From contig OX422208.1 of NCBI GenBank assembly GCA_949130495.1, positions 399,426,561 to 399,490,560 of the forward strand: a stretch of DNA of 64,000 bases. Direction: 5' to 3'. A model generated the notes under the pieces. It had not been told where the DNA came from. It worked only from the letters and a program-made list of their open reading frames with translations, and searched no databases. The translations under genes and the position numbers were made by a program. Below are positions 1-12,958 of the stretch, piece by piece; within the stretch, counting starts at the first letter, position 1, and the number at the start of each line of letters is the position of its first letter. The DNA comes from Sambucus nigra. Taxonomy: Eukaryota; Streptophyta; Magnoliopsida; Dipsacales; Adoxaceae.

Positions 1-305
1 TTGTAATGTGCGTGTATATATATATATATTGTATGTGGATAAACCCTTAAGAATTTAGAATATCATATATATCTCTAAATACACAATATGGAAGATAAAT
101 GTACACAACATTTAAGTGATTAAGCAAGTCGTTCTTGCACATGTCTGCATGAGAAATATGGAAGTTATTTTTTATTCAATATAGGACTTGGGTTCTAGAA
201 CTTTTAGCTAAGAGTCAAGATGTTAAGTTATAAAGTGATTCTCCCATTTCCCCTCATAAAATGGTGTGGGGGGGGGGGGGGGTCTTTTATTTTTATATAC
301 ATAAT
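1..305. other. Flanking DNA left of element A, no gene seen
   Basis: AT-rich sequence with no supported gene. It holds a short TA run (15-29) and a run of 15 G residues (268-282), which would be a weak spot for assembly or replication. It ends at the left target duplication of element A. Confidence 0.6.
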
Positions 306-310
306 TCGAC
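306..310. repeat. Left target-site duplication of element A (TCGAC)
   Basis: TCGAC directly precedes the LTR start and is repeated exactly at 30532-30536 after the far LTR end. Five base pairs is the usual size for Ty3/gypsy integration. Confidence 0.9.
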
Positions 311-3268
311 TCTAATACCCCGTATTTTTACTGATTTTAATTATAGGATTAATTGAATTAAATGGGAAATTATTTGGTAATTAATCTGGATTTAAATACT
401 AGCAAGATGAGAGTTAGTATTTGATTATGATAATTATGTTGAATATTACTGAGCGAGTATAGTAATATATGATTATGAAATTTGTTAAAATTGTCACGAG
501 TGGAAAATACGACCGTTTTGAAAATTTAGTCGGGACGCGCGTGTTAGTCGTGTGGGGACCAATTTAATGGATTATAAAGTAGTTTATTTTTATGTCATCC
601 TTATGTTCATTTTGAGTGTGCCGATGTGTTCGGAAGTATCGAGATAGTCTTAAAAGACTATCTGGGATTTAGTTTGGGTCTCGGGGCATTTTTAGGCCAA
701 ATCGGCAGGGTATTTTAATCATTTTACTATTTGATGTATATTGACCTACAAAATTTAGGTTAAATATATTAGCCAACACTTATGATCATTAGGGTTATTG
801 GATTCTACAAACTTAAAAGAGAGAAGTAGAGAGAAATGAAGGGTTTCCAAAGGTTGCTAGGGCCAAACAACCACCTTGCACCACCACCACTGCCGAATTT
901 GTGATCGGAAAGAGAACATCACCACCATATCATCTTCTCCAAAGGATAAGAACTTCAATTTGAGGCAAGTGATTTAACAAGTAATGTTTCAGCAAATATA
1001 TTATCCGTGGTAGTTTAGAATTGGAGACTAAACTTGAAATATTGATAATTTCAGTAATTGGGAGAATTTAATCTTGAATATGGGTAGGTTTTGCATGTAG
1101 TTGAACTTCTGATATGTAGAGACAATGAAATCATGATTCATGTATAGAAATTCATGAATTAATATTGAGCTATTTGATGTTCTTGAAGAAAAATTGATGA
1201 ACAAGGTTTTTTATGAAATATACATGATTTGATCCAAGAAAATGATAACCCATGATGATTTGATGATTCTAAGACGTTATAATTTATGTGTTTATGTTGA
1301 TATAATGGTTGGTATAAAGATTTGGGAGTTTGGGACATTATAATAGAGGATTTAAGGGTTAAAATTAATGAAACCCGTAGGCAAAAATATGCAAAAATTG
1401 TAGGGCAATATCTGATGGATGGATGGATAGACCCAAGAATGTCGATCGATCGACTGGATCGATCGATCGACCATTTTCTTCGATCGATCAACTTCACCTG
1501 AATTTGTGCTATATTTTCCTTTTAAGGTTTAACCAATCCCGACTTTTAGGAATTATTGGTGTGGACTATTTGATCATATTGGGACTTAGGCAAGGTCAGT
1601 AGGGGTGTATTTGAGGCCCAAAAAATATTAGTTTGGTTTGGGATTAAATGATAAACTTACGAGTGTCCGATGAGTGAGTTACGGTTGGAAATTTTGGGAA
1701 CTCGAAATTTAATTCAGATAAACAATAACTTAAGGTTAGAGACAGTAGTAGGGGGACTTTAAATTACTGAATTAACCTTAGAGACAAGTGAGAGACTTAG
1801 TAACCTTTTGGGATAGGTTTAAGTACTCGAATTTATACGACGAGAGTTGTCGCGCCAAACATATTACGTAGAATAATCAGGATGAAACTATACTACGTAC
1901 GAGACTTGTAATATAGGACATGAGTATACCTATATTAAAATGATGATTACTTAGGTTGTGTGATTACCTAGTATATGACATACCTACCATACTTGTTATC
2001 ATGGGAGGTTTTAGAAAGGGGACAATCTTGTCTTTGTGTGCCTTCGAAGGGACTTTAGATTGGTGCCTCAGAACATAGGACTGTGAAGACTTATTTGTGA
2101 GTTGATAAGTCAGCTGACCATGGGAGCGTAGGTATGTGCGTGACCCAAGGGTATGCGAACTATGGTCGCCTCCAATATGTGTGATTTGTATTGATTCGGT
2201 TCCTGAGTGATTCGAAACTCGTGATCCTTACGTACGTGATGTACCGAGATTTGATAACAAAGTATACTTGCACCGCAGCTCAGCCTAGGGGTGCCATATG
2301 TGTATACATGTACTGAGAGTGATATAAATATATACTTGAGATTATTATACTCTGTTGCTTAGTAGATGGGTTAGGATGAGACCTATAGAATAATGTAAAC
2401 TTGTGGAAATTCAAAGTGAGTATTAAGTTAATTGAAATTCATTAATAAATAATGGTAATGGGAATTTCATGGTATTCGGGTAATACGGGTGGCTCAATAT
2501 AGTAATCCCTGTAGACAAATATTAGTACCAACAAGATATGTGGGTAGCGTAGCTAGGATGGGTAGTAAATATGCGTTAGGCGTGCACAATAGTTGAGGGT
2601 TGAGAATCTCAAGTGAGAGCACGTGACTAACATGTATATAATATTTACTGTTGAATGCAATTAAACATTTACTGTTTTTAAAATATTTTTCACATCGGGC
2701 TCTGACCCGTTTTCTTCCAAATCTATTTTGTTTTTGTAAAAACCTTTTAGGTGCCCAGCCACAGGGATGCCAAGCATAAGAGTTCCATTTTGTTGACGTG
2801 CTGTAGCTACTGTGAAAGTTACAGGATCTCGGTATTAGACGCCTCCACATTTATCTTTGCTTCCTTCGGAGTCATTCATATCAGTTAGGGCTTGTTGCCC
2901 ATTCTTATTCAGAGATAACAGTTTCAGACTTCATTTATTTTAGATGTTGGATTTATTTATTCAGACTTATTCTTTTGGGATTATTTGGCACTGAGACTAT
3001 ATTTGGAGTGTTACTCCAGACTCTGTTATTTATTTCTATTAATTATTCCTATGAGACTGTTTATGTGAATGTTGAATGGTCGGTTATTCATTACTTGGTT
3101 ATAAGTTAATTTAATTTATAAAATTTGGCATTTCACTTTTTAAATATTAGGTGGTTATTAATTAATAAAATGTTTTCGACGGTGATGCTAAGACTGAACC
3201 AACTTGATATTATGTATTAATTTAAATAAAGGAGTAGGTACCCGGTATTTAATTAGACGAGTGTCACA
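311..3268 (+). repeat. 5' LTR of element A
   Basis: About 2.96 kb. It starts TCTAATACCCCGTATTTTTA (a mutated TG start) and ends GGTATTTAATTAGACGAGTG then TCACA. It is matched nearly throughout by 8096-9737 joined to 29237-30531. A palindromic GATCGATC cluster lies at 1441-1490 and a conserved GGGCTCTGACCCG block near 2696. The LTR should hold the promoter and poly(A) signals, but I cannot pin them by eye. Confidence 0.92.
1441..1490. repeat. Palindromic CGATCGATCG cluster in LTR A
   Basis: Three self-complementary runs built on the GATC/CGAT word sit within 50 bp, separated by short non-palindromic spacers. The same position in the 3' LTR (9211-9268) carries the same word with different run lengths. 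The single strand could fold into hairpins. Confidence 0.85.
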
Positions 3269-3270
3269 TG

Positions 3271-3282
3271 TGGTATCAGAGC
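3271..3282 (+). promoter_or_regulatory. Primer-binding site of element A
   Basis: TGGTATCAGAGC lies 2 bases after the LTR end. This is the standard plant primer-binding site complementary to the 3' end of initiator tRNA-Met, used to prime minus-strand DNA. Confidence 0.93.
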
Positions 3283-3450
3283 ATCAAGTTATAGAGTCTT
3301 TAGGATCTGTACAGCTTGTTATGCTTTCCGCATAGCGTTCTTTGATATAGAGCCCTAGATTTTAGGATTGTTGTATTATTTAATTGTACATTTTACGTCT
3401 TTATCTTATGATATTAACTGTAGACTTATAAAGCTTCTCTGTCATTTCAA

Positions 3451-4625
3451 ATGCCTCCTCGATGTGCACAGCGAGTTCCCAGGGGTGCTCAACCCGAGCC
3501 TCAGCCAACACTAGTCCAGGGTGTTATGAACATCGCTAAAGTTGTTGCTATAGTAGCACAGGCGGTAAATGCAGCTTTAGCAGTAGTTCAGCACGCGCCA
3601 CCTCAGGCACCTGTAGTGGCTGGAGTTCAGGCGCATGCATTTCCATATGCCTGGGAACGTGTCAGAGATGCCTTAAAGAAGGCACATCCTCCAGAGTTTG
3701 GAGGGAGCTCTAATGCCGTAGTGGCGAGCCAATGGAATAAGGACATCCAGAGGCACTTAAGGATGTATGAATGCACAGATGTACAGAGGCAGATACTAGC
3801 TACATTTAAGCTAGTTGGAGCAACACTGCAGTGGTGGGAGTCTATTACCACTACCGAGGAGAGAGATGTATTTACTATTCAGGATTTTTGATTGCGGTTC
3901 GACCGCAAATATTTCCCTTCCACTATTCAGACTGAGATGAGGTGAAAATTACTAAACCACACCTAGGAGGGGAAGACCGTAGCTGAGTACGAGGAAGATT
4001 TTACCAGGCTGGTTAATCTGGTACCAGCAGAGGTACCTACTGAGGAGAAGAAAATACAGATGTTCATGGATGGCCTTACCTAGAGGATTCGACAGCATCT
4101 TCTGGGTAACCTCTCATTGCAAACCTATACTGATGTGCTTAATGTATCACTACTTGACTACCAGGACCATCGCTTCCATCTCACAAGGAGCAAGTGAGTA
4201 GGGGAGTCCAACCAACAGGGCAGGATAGGAGGTAGTGGTGCCAGTGGGGCATAACTAGCTCAGGGCCAGCAGAGGCAGGGTGATCAGAATTCCCAGTAGG
4301 GGGATTCTAAGCATTTCAGATCGGGAGGTTTCCGACACAGTTAGGGAGGTTATAGACATGGCCAGCAGGGTCAACATGGCCATCAGAGCCAACAGGGACA
4401 ACAGGGCCATTATGGACAATAGTAGTATTAGCAGGCTAGCAAGGCCAAGAGAGAGGTGGTAACGGCCAGCAGGGCCGAGAGTAGCAGGGACATAGAGGGG
4501 AAAACTTTGGTGGAAAGTATTTCATATATGGCAATACTGGCCATAAACATCATGATTGTCCTAAGAAGGGCAGGGCCCCGCAGCCGCAGCAGCAGGGTGT
4601 TCGATAGGACCCTCAAAGACCAATA
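3451..4625 (+). pseudogene. gag of element A (broken)
   Basis: Gag forms the cytoplasmic virus-like particle. The start MPPRCAQR is shared with B and C. The first 146 codons hold a retrotransposon-gag domain, recognised by HPPEFGGS, an RHLRMYEC segment and the WW pair in LQWWESI, then stop at 3889. Gag homology continues in frame to about 4195, interrupted by TGA and TAG codons including a tryptophan turned to TAG. The CX2CX4HX4C zinc knuckle near 4510-4560 is recognisable but its first two cysteines are now tyrosines (TAT). In this family gag runs into pol. The ATG follows a pyrimidine-rich stretch that in B and C ends in CAG. Confidence 0.85.
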
Positions 4626-4699
4626 TTTTTTGCCGCCTTCCCAGCACCACCACAGATGCCAGCTTTGCCAGCTATACCAGCGATCCTAGTTCACCAGGT

Positions 4700-5195
4700 G
4701 TAGTTACAGTATGGACGTGTTTATAATATTCATCAGGTCGTAGTCCCACAGGTTCCACTCGCGATTGACGGTATGTTTTCTATCCAGGGGACTTTGGGGC
4801 GTATTTTATTCGACATCAGGGCTTCACACTCTTTTATTGCCACTAGTTTTGCACGCACCGTGGGGTTGTTAGATACATCAGAGAGTACTATTACGTGTGT
4901 TGACTCGCCATTGGGGAATATGACACTGATTTTCTTTATATGTCAGGGGTAGGTATAGAGATTGGGAGATTTAATTTACCTGCAGACATGCTTCTATTAG
5001 ATATGACCCAGTATGATGCGATTATCGGTATAGATTGGCTCGTTGCGTATAGGGATATGATCAATTATTTTAGTAGGAGTATTATATTTGCTAAGCCAGG
5101 TCAAGAAATATTCCTGGTGGCGATGCCACGTCCTGAGGGAGGATCGCCCACTCACTTGTATTACATAGATGAGGACACCTCTAAGAGGTGGTAAT
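4700..5195 (+). pseudogene. Aspartic protease of element A pol (broken)
   Basis: The retropepsin cleaves Gag-Pol. The region reads GRILFDIRASHSFIA where relatives have DTGAS, so two positions after the catalytic aspartate have changed. A frame change near 4930 joins it to the run with LLLDMTQYDAIIGIDWLVAY, the second half of the fold. A further frame change at about 5187 leads into the RT linker. Not functional; alignable with protease C at 22809-23381, which keeps DTGAS. Confidence 0.82.
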
Positions 5196-6550
5196 CCCAC
5201 TAGATTCGATCCCTGTTGTTCGAGATTTTGCTGATGTATTCCAGGATATATCGAGATTTCCACCTAGTAGAGAGATAGACTTTGTTATAGATTTGACACC
5301 GAGCACTCGGCCGATAGCCCGCGCACCTTATCGTGTGGCTCTGGAAGAGATGAGGGAGTTACGGGATTAGATTGAGTAGCTGTTGGGACAGGTCCCGAGG
5401 AGTACCTCTCCTTGGGGTGCTCCCGTGATGTTTGTGAAGAAAATAAATGGATCCTTACGATTATGAGTTGATTACCGAGAGCTGAATAAAGTCACGATAC
5501 GAAATAAGTATCCATTGCTCCGAATCGATGACTTATTCGATCAGTTGCGAGGACCTGCCTTCTTCTCGAAGATAGACTTGAGATCAGGATACCATCACTT
5601 GCGTATCAGGGAGTAGGACGTGTCTAAGACTGCATTCTTGATGAGATATGGATTCTACGAGTTCAGGGTTATGCCATTTGGGAAAACCAATGCACTAGTC
5701 ATATTCATGGACTTGATGAACAGGGTGTTCAGAGAGTTCCTTGATCAGTTTGTCATTGTCTTCATAGATGACATTTTGATATATTCTCAGACTGAGGAGG
5801 ATCATGCCTAGCATTTATGAGAGGTGTTGCAGACACTGCGTCAGCACAAGTTGTATGCCAAATACGAGAAGTGTGGGTTTGGCTGAAGGAGGTCCAGCTT
5901 TTGGGGCACATAGTATGAGACAAGGGTATATGCGTAGATCCGGGCAAAGTGTCAACGGTGAGGGAGTAGGGACAACCCATGACATCGACATAGATCGTAG
6001 TTTCTTGGGCCTAACATGATACTACATGAGATTTATTCAGGGATTATCGAAGATAGCGGGTCCATTGACACACCTGACTCTCAAAGGGGTTACATTCATA
6101 TAGGATGATGCTTGTCAGTTAGCCTTTGATGAACTGAAGGACAAGTTTACTTCGGCGCCCGTTCTAGCGCTACCCAGGTGGGGAGTGGAGTATTTTGTCT
6201 ACACTGATGCATCCTTACAGGGACTTGGGGGTGTGCTTCAGGAGGATTAAGCTATAGCTTATGCTTCCCGAAAGCTTAAGCCTCATGAGAGGAATTACCC
6301 CACCCACGACTTGGAGTTAGCGACAGTCGTATTTGCACGTTGGATATGGAGACATTATCTCTTGGGAGAGAAATTTCACTATTTATAGATCACAAGTCAC
6401 TACAGTACCTCTTCACCCAGAAATAGTTGAATATGCATCAGCTCAGGTGGCTTGAATTTATGAAGGATTATCACTTCGATATCCAATATCACTCGGGGAA
6501 GGCTAACGTGGTAGAAGACGCATTGAGCCGTAGGCCAGTTGGTGAGAAGG
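5188..6550 (+). pseudogene. Reverse transcriptase and RNase H of element A (broken)
   Basis: RT copies the genomic RNA and RNase H removes the RNA strand. The linker ends at 5370. RT blocks follow: [25 protein letters not shown], then the catalytic box [12 protein letters not shown] at about 5750-5790, which is intact. Frame is lost near 5870. RNase H resumes at about 6090-6540 with FVYTDASLQGLGG and [14 protein letters not shown], then degenerates. Stops at former tryptophan, glutamine and arginine codons are frequent. The domain order RT then RNase H is normal for Ty3/gypsy. Confidence 0.85.
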
Positions 6551-6749
6551 CCGAAGTGTGGAAAGCGAAATGAAGGAGTTGGGACACCAAGATGCAGTGG
6601 CCCGACCATTTATGTCTGTTATGACAGTTACGCCTCAGATTATTACGAGGGTGGTACAGACTCAGGCAATGGATCCATTATGCCAGGATTGGATAGTATA
6701 ACTTCTAACACAGGGGGCCGAGTCTTACGCGGTTGGTTCGATTGGAGGG

Positions 6750-8085
6750 TTGCTCTTCAATGGGATACTGGTTATTCCTGAAGGGGAGAACTTGCGACAC
6801 GAGGTGATGATAGAGTCACAAAATTCACGTTTTGCGGTACATCCCAGTGGGGATAAGATGTACGAGGATATGAGGCGACAATATTGGTGGAGTAGAATAA
6901 AGAAGGATATTACCGAGTTTGTTTCTAAATGTGTCACTTGTCAGCTGGTAAAAGTGGACCACCAGAGATCGCCAGGGCTCCTACAGCCATTAGAGATCCC
7001 TATGTGGAAATGGGAGAGCATTTCCATCGATTTCATCACAGGGTTTCCTACATCGCAAAGGGGTCACGGCTCCATATGGGTGATTGTGGATCGACTGACT
7101 AAGGTAGCTCATTTTCTACCAGTTCGGACCAATTATACTATGGGCTAGTATGCTCAGATCTTCATTGCGGAGGTAGTGAGACTTCATGGGGTGCCCCTTG
7201 ATATTGTGTCCGACCGAGACAAGATTTTTATGTCCAGATTTTGGGAGAGCTTTCAGGAGGCCATGGGTACTGAGTTACGATTGAGTTTGGCCTACCACCC
7301 ACAGACCGATGGACAGACTGAGTGAACAAATCAGATGTTAGAGGATATGTTGGGGTTGTGTATCCTAGATTTTGGTGGGGGATGGGAGCAGTATCTCCCA
7401 CTAGTGGAGTTTTCCTATAATAACTCCTACCAGGTTACGATTAGCATGACTCCATTCAAGGCGTTATACGGTAGACCTTTTCATTCTCCAACATGTTATT
7501 CATAGGTGGGGGACAATAAGCTACTTGGGACGGAGGTGATCTAGGATACTTCGGCCGGGATAGAGATGATTCGGATCCATATTCGGATTGCTCAGGATCA
7601 ACAGAAAAGTTACGCCGATGCTAAGAGGTTCTTCTGGAAGTTTAATGTGGGAGACCAGGTGTTGCTGAGAGTACCTCCTATGAAGGGGATAATGCATTTT
7701 GGTAAGAAAAGGAAGTAGGCACCGAGATATATGGGGTCATTCCCTATAATCGAGCGGATTGGGCCAGTTTCTTATAGATATGGGTTACCGGAGCACTTGC
7801 ATAGGATTCATGACGTGTTTCATATTTCTTCGCTGAGGATATATCTTCGGGATAAGTTGGTCCATACTCACATTTCTTTGGAGGAGATTGATCTGCAGCC
7901 CGATAGTTCCTACGAGGAGGGGCCAGTTGCTATCCTAGACCGTGCTAGTACGTGTTTAGTGGCGGCATCATAATCCCGCGGAGTCTACCAGGGAGCGTGA
8001 GGATGAGATGCGCGACAAATATCCAAAGTTATTTTTACTAGGTATACCTTTATTTACGAATTTTGGGAAGAAATTCCATTATTAA
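6750..8085 (+). pseudogene. Integrase and chromodomain remnant of element A (broken)
   Basis: Integrase inserts the DNA copy in the nucleus. The zinc-binding region is kept (HPSGDKMYEDM, then KCVTCQLVK), as are the three catalytic acidic residues in [17 protein letters not shown] and TDGQTE, but TAG at about 7147, TGA directly after the last motif and later stops break the frame. The GPVSYRYGLP to HISSLRIYL segment follows. The chromodomain has lost its first half: after AILDR the reading jumps frame to a WRHHNPAEST-like segment and ends KYPKLF. The homologous segment in B and C (for example 17480-17620) shows what is missing. Confidence 0.85.
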
Positions 8086-8093
8086 GGGGGAAG
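8084..8093 (+). promoter_or_regulatory. Polypurine tract of element A
   Basis: AAGGGGGAAG lies just after the pol stop and 2 bases before the 3' LTR. This is the expected plus-strand primer. Confidence 0.85.
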
Positions 8094-9210
8094 TATGTAA
8101 TACCTCGTATTTTTACTGATTTTAATTATAAGATTAATTAAATTAATTAAAAAATTAATTGGTAATTAATCTGGATTTAAATACTAGCGAGACAAGAGTT
8201 AGTATTTGATTATGATAATTATGTTGAATATTACCGAGAGAGTATAGTAATATATGATTATGAAATTTATTAAAATTGTCACGAGTGGAATATACGACAG
8301 TTTTGGAAATTTAGTTAGGACGCGCATGTCAGTCATGTCGGGACCAATTTAATGGATTATAAAGTAGTTTATTTTAATGTCATCCTTACGATCATTTTGA
8401 GTGCGTTAATGTGTCCGAAAGTATCGAGGTAGTCAGAAAAGACTACCTGGGGATTTAGTTTGGGTCCAGGGCATTTTTAGGCCAAATCGGTAACCCGAGA
8501 GGGTATTTTAGTCATTTTACTATTTGATGTATAGTGACCCAAAAAATTTAGGTTAAATTTATTATCCAACACTTAGGATCATTAGGGTTATTGGCTTCTA
8601 CAAACTTGAGAGAGAGAAGTAGAGAGAAATGAAGGGTTTCCAAAGGTTGCTAGGGCCAAACAACCACCTTGCGCCACCACCGCCGCCGGATTTGTGATCG
8701 AAAAGAGAACATCACCATCATATCATCTTATCCAAAGGGTCAGAACTTCCATTTGAGTCAAGTGATTTAACTTGTTATGATTCAGCAAATATATTATCCA
8801 TGGTAGTTTAGAATTGGAGACTAAACTTGAAATATTGATAATTTCATGAATTGGGAGAATTTATTCATGAATATGGATAGGTTTTGCTTGTAGTTGAACT
8901 TCTAATATGTAGAGACAACGAAATCATGATTCATGTATAGAAATTCATGAATTAATGTTGAGATATTTGATGTTCTTGAAGAAAAATTGATGAACAAGGT
9001 TTTTTATGAAATATACATTATTTGATCCAAGAAAATGATAATCCATAATGATATGATGATTCTAAGACGTCATAATTTATGTGTTTATGTTGATATAACG
9101 TTTGGTATAAAGATTTGGGAGTTTGGGACATTATAATAGTGGATTTGAGGGTTAAAATTGATGAAACCCGTAGGCAAAAATATGCAGAAATCATAAGCCA
9201 ATATCTAATG

Positions 9211-9268
9211 GATCGATCGATCGACCTAAGAATGTCGATCGATCGACCATTTCCTTCGATCGATCGAC
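9211..9268. repeat. Palindromic GATCGATC cluster in 3' LTR of A
   Basis: Three self-complementary CGATCGATC runs within 58 bp, homologous in position to 1441-1490 but with different run lengths, so the cluster changes faster than its surroundings. Confidence 0.82.
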
Positions 9269-9733
9269 TCCTCCTGAATTTGTGTTATATTTTCCATTTA
9301 AGGTTTAACCAGCCCCGACTTTTAAGAATTATTGACGTGGACTATTGATCATATTGGGACTTCCCAAAAATATTGGTTTGGTTTGGGATTAAATGATTAA
9401 CTTACGAGTGTCCGACGAGTGAATTACGGTTGGAAATTTTGGGAACTTAAAATTTAATTCGGATAAACAATAACTTAAGGTTAGAGACAGTAGTAGGGGG
9501 ACTTTAAATTACTGAATTAACCTTAGAGACAAGTGGGGGACTTAGTAACCTTTTGGGATAGGTTTAAGTACTCGGATTTATACGATGAGAGTTGTCGCGC
9601 TAAACATATTACGTAGAATAATCAGGAGGAAACTATATTACGTATGAGACTTGTAATATAGGACATGAGTATACCTATATTAAAATGATGATTACTTAGG
9701 TTGTGTGATTACCTAGTATATGGATTATTATGT

Positions 9734-9737
9734 GTAT
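9734..9737. repeat. Left target duplication of the B/C insertion (GTAT)
   Basis: GTAT stands before the TG of LTR B and again at 29237-29240 after the CA of LTR C. Only 4 bp match, where 5 are usual; one base may have mutated. Confidence 0.65.
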
Positions 9738-10852
9738 TGTAATACCCCGTATTTTTATGGCTTTTAAAATTTGGGAATTTATTAAATTTAAATTGAGATA
9801 TTAATTTAATATTAATCCAAAAATTTATTTAAATAGTTACTAGTGTGACGAGTGATAGTAATTATTGGGAATTTGTCGAATATTACTAAAAGAGTAAAGT
9901 AATATATATGACTGATTTTATAAAAATGTCACAAGTGAATAAAATGACAATTATGGAAATTTAAGTCGGGACGCGCTTGTGTCGTGTCAGGACTAAATTA
10001 CTATTATTAAAACTGAATAAATTATAAGTCACCCGTATGGTCTTTTCGAATGCGCCAATGTGTCCGAAAGGGTCGAGATAGTCAAAATAATGTACCCGGG
10101 GATTTAGTTTGGGTCTCGGGGAGTTTTTAGGCCTAATTGGCCTCCCGGGAGGATATTATAGACATTTGACATTTTTGGGTAATTAAACCCACGATTTCCT
10201 AAGGATAAGTCAACCTTTAGGAGTTTCCTTCTAGGGTTAACAAACACAAAATCAAAGAACGACCATTAGAGAAGAAGTTGGAGAGCTTTCCAAGCAACTT
10301 AAGGCCAAAGACTCACTCGTTCGCACCGCCACCACCACCAAAACGTAGATCGCATGACAAGGAACGCAACCATACCTCTTTCATCCACAAATCAAAAACT
10401 CAAATTCCAGGCAAGTATTTATCTTGCTTTATTTTAAGTTAATGTTTCAATCATGTTAGTCTAGGGTTGTTTAGAACATGCTTCATGGAAGAAATACTAT
10501 TTTGAGACTTAAAATCATATGTTGTAGAGGAATTAGTCATATTCTGGACATTTGAATCACATGTAGAGGATAAGCCACGAACTTGTATGGATTTAGAAGC
10601 AAGTAATCTGGAAAATAATTGGAAGAATGGAAATTAAAAGAAAAATTAGGGTTCTTGAAGTTTATGTCAATTTTACTCCATTAAATCGTTATACTTGATG
10701 AATTCAGACATATTTTACGTAGAAAATCATGTAGTTAGGTATATAGTAATTGTAGTAATGTTGTTTGGGAGTTTGGGGATAGTTAATGGAGATTTGGTTG
10801 AGTTTGGAAAGGTAAACCCGTAACTGGACAATGGCAGGTTTTGCCATAACTG

Positions 10853-10924
10853 CTTGATCGATCGATCGATCAAGAACATCGATCGATCGATGATTGATCG
10901 ACCCCATTTACTCGATCGATCGAT
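10853..10924. repeat. Palindromic GATCGATCGATC cluster in LTR B
   Basis: Four self-complementary runs on the GATC/CGAT word in 72 bp, preceded by TTTTGCCATAACTGC and followed by a conserved GAAAACTGCG. Present at the same place in the other two B/C LTRs with small changes. Confidence 0.85.
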
Positions 10925-11352
10925 CCCTACTGGAAAACTGCGTATTTTTCTTCTTTTTGTTGAATCCAGTTAAAATGCGTAGGAACCCTTGATTATTAAA
11001 TTTAGATCATAATGGGACATAGAGAGGACCAGTAGGGTCTAGGTGTACCCCGTTGAGTGGAGTTTAATGTAGGATAAAATTTTGGGTTAACGGGGAGTTA
11101 TTCACACAATGAGAACTCATGCGTATGTTTAATAAAAGATTGAGACTCGTAAGGGAGTTAGGCCAGAAGGGAGAGTATGACTACTGAAATTATACTTAGG
11201 GAGATAGAATACTCCGAGAGATGAGAAGTAGGTATGAAGTAACTTATATATGAGAATAAAAGTGATGAGTCCGTTTGTGAAATAACCGAGTAAAATGTGC
11301 TAAGAACGGATAACTATAATTATGGGTCGTGGGCGCACCTAATTTAGAAATG

Positions 11353-11355
<3 letters not shown>

Positions 11356-11399
<44 letters not shown>
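11356..11399. repeat. (TA)n microsatellite in LTR B
   Basis: About 44 bp of TA. At the homologous place the middle LTR has only a short tract (about 19307-19323) and LTR C about 63 bp (27795-27857), so length is copy-specific. Confidence 0.9.
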
Positions 11400-11402
<3 letters not shown>

Positions 11403-12774
11403 TGCGTGATTGTGCATATATTATAACTCTGTGTAAAAATCATATCCGAGCTACTTGCTATCACAGGGGGTTTCCGCGTCGGGATTGTCTTATCTCGATT
11501 GGGCCTTTATGGGGGATAACGACTTGTACCCTAGAAGATAGTATCCTTGATACAGGCTATTTGAGTGATAGTCAGATGGTCCTAAGAGACGTGAGGGTAT
11601 GTGCTGACCTCTTAGTGAATTGGAACTATACTTCGCCTCCAATTGTATGTGTTTTATGTTAATACAGTTCGAGAGTGATTTCGAACTAGTATTTCCCTTA
11701 GTACGAGTGATACGGGGACTTGATAGCAGAGTATGTCAGCACTATAAATTTTATGTGGGGTGCCGATAGTATATGTATTATATGAGTGACTAATATATAT
11801 ATATATATATATACACTTAAGTATGGGAACTTTATATTGTGCATAAAAGTAGTTAAGTAATGAATAAATATTCCAACTTTATTATAAGTGTTTGGGAATT
11901 TTGTGACATCACTGAGTTATTTTAAATAACATAAGATATATGAGAGAGCTAAATTTTCAGAAATTAATTATCTTAGCCACGGTATTTATCGGAATGAAAC
12001 CTTATGGGAAAGTTAAGATAAAATAAACTTTTGAGATTAATAGTACGGTAGGCGTGCACACTAGATGAGATGTGAGAATTTCTCAAGAGAGTGTCGCTCA
12101 CTAACATAATTGTTTCATTAGCCGGTAAGCATTTTAAATACTTACTAAACTATTTTTAAATTGTTTTACACTCAGGCTCTGACCCGTTTCCTGTTATTTC
12201 TTTTCTCTTGTATATATATGTATATATTACAGGTGCCTGGCCACAGGGGCGCCATGCTTAGATTCCTTGGAACGGACGCGCTGCAGCTTAGGTGGGAGTT
12301 GCAGGCCATTGCTTAGAAGACCTCGTTGGTTGACTATACTCTTATTATAGTTCTGATTAGTTAGGGCATGTGTCGCCCGTTTCCCTATTCAGTTGGATTT
12401 GTCAGAGATTTTTATTCATTTATTGTAAGTATTTGGTACTCTTTGGGATAAAATTCGTGTCAGGATGATTTCATTTGTAGTTTTTAGACTTGGTATTGGT
12501 TTATCTGAATGCTTAAATTCTTGTGTGTTCATTGTCATCTTTAACATTTATACGGTTCATAAAATGTTAATTATTGAAAAGGTTTTCTTAATGGAATTAA
12601 ATAAAATAGAAATAAGGTTTAAATTGTTTTGACACTTAGCTTAATTATTTAGGGTGTTTAAATTGGAAATTTTATTTTGCGACAGTGATGCTAAGAATGA
12701 ACCAACCGTTCACCTTGATTTTAATTTAATAAAGGACTGATCACCCGACATTTAATTAGGCGGGGTGTCACCGG

Positions 12775-12786
12775 TGGTATCAAAGC
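12775..12786 (+). promoter_or_regulatory. Primer-binding site of element B
   Basis: TGGTATCAAAGC, one base different from the initiator tRNA-Met type site, 2 bases after the LTR end. Confidence 0.88.
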
Positions 12787-12958
12787 ATCAGGTTCTAGTG
12801 TCCTTTAGCATCTGTACGACTTATTTTTCTTCCAGCTTAGGATCCGTGACATAGAGCCCTATTTTTAGGACTGTTGTATTCTTGTATTTACGCTTATGTC
12901 TTCAGCTATTCGAGATTTGATAGTAACTGTAGAGTAATAAACTTCCCTCTTATTTCAG

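Larger units (their letters stand above)
8096..9737 (+). repeat. 3' LTR of element A, left part
   Basis: Begins TGTAATACCTCGTATTTTTA and follows the 5' LTR closely to about 9720, where the copies diverge over a short indel just before the junction with LTR B at 9738. The other half is at 29237-30531. Together they give about 2.93 kb against 2.96 kb for the 5' copy. Confidence 0.92.
9738..12772 (+). repeat. 5' LTR of element B
   Basis: About 3.03 kb, starting TGTAATACCCCGTATTTTTA and ending GGGGTGTCACC (CACA in relatives). Collinear with 17672-20739 and 26162-29236. Contains a palindromic GATCGATC cluster, two TA microsatellites and a GGCTCTGACCCG block near 12173. Confidence 0.92.

Noticed and set aside
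1159..1497. Minus-strand frame with IDRSSRSIDI-type repeats (also 10704-10907, 18626-18850, 27116-27340, and + strand 9115-9348)
   Set aside because: The repeats are translations of the GATCGATC palindrome clusters. No sign of protein-level selection.
2494..2850. Minus-strand frame of 118 codons inside LTR A, also present at 29771-30112
   Set aside because: It is kept in both places only because the two LTRs are copies of each other. No domain, opposite to the element, and shorter in the second copy.
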